From Betaproteobacteria bacterium (GTDB taxonomy: Bacteria; Pseudomonadota; Gammaproteobacteria; Burkholderiales; Burkholderiaceae_C), in contig RFNL01000280.1 in NCBI GenBank assembly GCA_009927195.1, forward strand, positions 1 through 15,398: a DNA stretch of 15,398 nt, written 5' to 3'. Positions within the stretch are counted from its first letter, which is position 1. Each line of letters starts with the position of its first letter. The notes beneath the pieces are model-generated. The model did no database searches, was not told the origin of the DNA, and saw only the letters and a program-made list of their open reading frames with translations. Shown here one piece after another: positions 13,688-15,398 of the stretch. Made by a program: the position numbers and the translations under genes.

Positions 13688-14460
13688 TGCACTACCGAGC
13701 CGTATTTATCTCTGACATCCATCTGGGCACAGCGGGGTGCCAGGCGCAAGCGCTGTTGGACTTTTTGAAGTCACATGAAAGTGACTATCTCTATCTCATC
13801 GGCGACATCGTCGATGGTTGGCAACTCAGGCGCAATTGGTATTGGCCGCAGGCGCACAATGACGTGGTGCAAAAATTATTGCGCCGGGTTCGCAAAGGTT
13901 GTCATGTGCTCTACATCCCTGGCAATCACGATGAATTTGCGCGTGAATTCACCAGTCAGCACTTTGGCGGCATTGAAGTGGTGGAGGAAGGTTCGCACAC
14001 CTTGCTCGATGGCAGAAAATTGTGGCTCACCCATGGCGATTACTTCGATGCAGTGGTGCAATATGCCAAGTGGCTGGCCTATGTGGGTGACTATTTGTAT
14101 GAATTCACATTGCGCATGAACCGGCACTTCAACCGCATCCGGGCCAAGATGGGCTTGCGCTATTGGTCGTTATCGGCATTTTTAAAGCACAAGGTGAAAA
14201 AAGCCTTGAGTTATGTGTCGGATTTTGAAAATGCCGTGGCCCAGGAAGCTGCCCGCCGTGGTTATCAAGGCGTGGTGTGTGGTCATATCCACAAAGCTGA
14301 AATGCGCACCATAAACGGCATTTTGTACTGCAACGACGGCGATTGGGTTGAAAGCCGTACGGCCCTGGTGGAGCACATGGATGGTCGCCTGGAATTGATC
14401 TACTGGGATCAACTGATGGACAAGTCGTTTGTCCATCACTCAGCCATGCAGGCGGCGTGA
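13687..14460 (+). CDS. LpxH-like calcineurin-family metallophosphoesterase
   Basis: A 257-residue two-metal phosphoesterase of the UDP-2,3-diacylglucosamine diphosphatase group (COG2908-like). Metal ligands are clear: D10 and H12 in FISDIHLG, D40 in LIGDIVDG, N80 and H81 in IPGNHDEF, a histidine in LTHGDYFD and the pair in VCGHIHKAE. It differs from classic E. coli LpxH in having DGWQLRRNWYWPQ after the GDIVD motif and the long RYWSLSAFLKHKVKKA segment. This belongs to a second, widespread branch often labelled lpxH-like but not proven to act in lipid A synthesis. The ATG at 13687 fits the conserved start MHYRAVFISD and overlaps the previous stop by one base. lplT begins 16 bases after its stop, so it lies in the middle of a lipid-themed operon and probably acts on a phosphorylated lipid or nucleotide-lipid. 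Confidence 0.85.
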   Translation: MHYRAVFISDIHLGTAGCQAQALLDFLKSHESDYLYLIGDIVDGWQLRRNWYWPQAHNDVVQKLLRRVRKGCHVLYIPGNHDEFAREFTSQHFGGIEVVEEGSHTLLDGRKLWLTHGDYFDAVVQYAKWLAYVGDYLYEFTLRMNRHFNRIRAKMGLRYWSLSAFLKHKVKKALSYVSDFENAVAQEAARRGYQGVVCGHIHKAEMRTINGILYCNDGDWVESRTALVEHMDGRLELIYWDQLMDKSFVHHSAMQAA

Positions 14461-14476
14461 GGCCGTTGCGCGGCCC

Positions 14477-15398
14477 ATGAGCCCGGGCTTTTATCGTTTG
14501 ATGGGGGCCCAAGGTTTGGCCGGTTTGGCCGACAACGCCTTGCTGCTGGTGGTGATTGCCATGCTCATCGAGCAGTCCAAAGCGGCCCACTGGATTCCAT
14601 TGCTCAAGCTGGGCTTTAACCTGTCGTATGTGGTCTTGGGGCCTTGGGTTGGGCGTTTGGCCGATGCCTGGCACAAACCCCGGGTCATGCAATGGGCCAA
14701 TGGCCTCAAGCTGATGGCGGTCTTGTCCATCTTGTTGGGGCTGGATGTGATGTTGGCTTATGTCTGGGTGGGCTTGGGTGCGGCCATCTATTCGCCGGCC
14801 AAATATGGCTGGATCACCGAGGTGGAGCCACCCCACCGCTTGGTTCAGGCCAATGCTTGGATTGAAGTCAGCACAGTGAGTGCGGCAGTCTTAGGCGTGG
14901 CTTTGGGCGGCCTCTTGATCAGCGATGCCTGGACCAGTTCACCATTGGCCCTAGCCATCAATGCAATGGCTTGGTGGGACAGCCGTTTGGGTGTTTCCGT
15001 GATGTTGATTTTTGGCTTGTATGTGGCAGTGGCCTTGATGCAGCGTGGCATCCCGCACAGTGGCGTGCCCTGCCTGACGCGGGGTTGGCAATTGGGTCAG
15101 GTGTGGCGCGACTTTTGGGTCGATCAAAAAATTCTGTGGACCGACCGCCTTGGCCAAGTCAGTTTGGCCGTGACCACTTTGTTTTGGGGGGTTGGAGCGA
15201 CCATGCAATTGCTGGTGCTGTTGTGGTGCCAGCAGGTTTTGGGTTTGGGCCTGGACCAGGGCGCTTATTTACAAGCCTGCACCGCTGTGGGGGTGGTTGT
15301 GGGTGCTTGGCTGGCCGGGCGATGGGTTCCTTTGCACCTGGCAACCCGGGTGCTGGGATTGGGTGTGGTGTTGGGTCTGTTACTGCCCACCATGAACC
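14477..15398 (+). CDS. lplT: Lysophospholipid transporter LplT, 3' end cut by window
   Basis: The frame opens at the ATG at 14477 and remains open for 307 codons to the window edge, so the C-terminus is missing. It is a major-facilitator-type inner-membrane protein. Matches to E. coli LplT as I recall it include LADNALLL (17-24), GRLADAWHKPRVM (59-71), the exact ANGLKL (74-79), GLGAAIYSPAKYG (99-111), LVQANAWIEVST and TLFWGVGATMQLLVLLW. LplT flips lysophospholipids (lyso-PE) inward so they can be re-acylated by Aas. It follows the metallophosphoesterase by 16 bases on the same strand. The missing part should hold the last membrane helices; an acyltransferase gene may follow, but that lies outside the window. 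Confidence 0.88.
   Translation, partial: MSPGFYRLMGAQGLAGLADNALLLVVIAMLIEQSKAAHWIPLLKLGFNLSYVVLGPWVGRLADAWHKPRVMQWANGLKLMAVLSILLGLDVMLAYVWVGLGAAIYSPAKYGWITEVEPPHRLVQANAWIEVSTVSAAVLGVALGGLLISDAWTSSPLALAINAMAWWDSRLGVSVMLIFGLYVAVALMQRGIPHSGVPCLTRGWQLGQVWRDFWVDQKILWTDRLGQVSLAVTTLFWGVGATMQLLVLLWCQQVLGLGLDQGAYLQACTAVGVVVGAWLAGRWVPLHLATRVLGLGVVLGLLLPTMN

Noticed and set aside
1..15398. CRISPR arrays, tRNA or rRNA genes, insertion sequences, toxin-antitoxin or phage-defence genes
   Set aside because: No regular repeats, cloverleaf-like sequences, transposase motifs or defence domains were seen on either strand.

Overview
The window looks like chromosomal DNA from a betaproteobacterium of the order Burkholderiales, probably near Comamonadaceae (Limnohabitans/Rhodoferax-like). 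This is inferred from the lone Bug/TctC-type periplasmic receptor, the kynU-kynA pair, the OlsB-like N-acyltransferase and the GC-rich, G/C-ending codons. No database search was possible, so the taxonomy is an inference. I see no rRNA, tRNA, CRISPR array, insertion sequence or prophage gene.

Layout. (1) 72-2164: an OmpR-type response regulator and its membrane histidine kinase, overlapping by ATGA. (2) 2312-3656, same strand: a small outer-membrane beta-barrel protein and a beta-carbonic anhydrase with a twin-arginine leader. A hairpin plus T-tract at 3744-3770 ends this unit inside the 3' end of the convergent gene. (3) 3757-5830, minus strand: a PAP2-family phosphatase and the CCA-adding enzyme Cca. 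(4) 6026-8229, plus strand: kynureninase (kynU) and tryptophan 2,3-dioxygenase (kynA), the two ends of the tryptophan-to-anthranilate route; no formamidase gene (kynB) is present here. (5) 8356-12463: two paralogous SAM-dependent methyltransferase-fold proteins, both with export signals (one signal peptidase I type, one lipoprotein), on opposite strands around an APC-family amino acid permease. The second paralogue lies in a tight minus-strand row: Bug receptor, lipoprotein methyltransferase, permease. (6) 12845-15398, plus strand: a lipid-related operon of an OlsB-like N-acyltransferase, an LpxH-like metallophosphoesterase and LplT (lysophospholipid transporter, cut by the window end).

Most genes belong to well-known families. 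The least explained part is the pair of exported methyltransferase-fold proteins at 8356-9195 and 10626-11468. They keep the SAM-binding motif, yet their leaders would send them out of the cytoplasm, where SAM is made. Each also carries an extra beta-rich C-terminal domain, and one sits in an apparent operon with a solute receptor and a permease. This is the best candidate for a poorly described system in the window.
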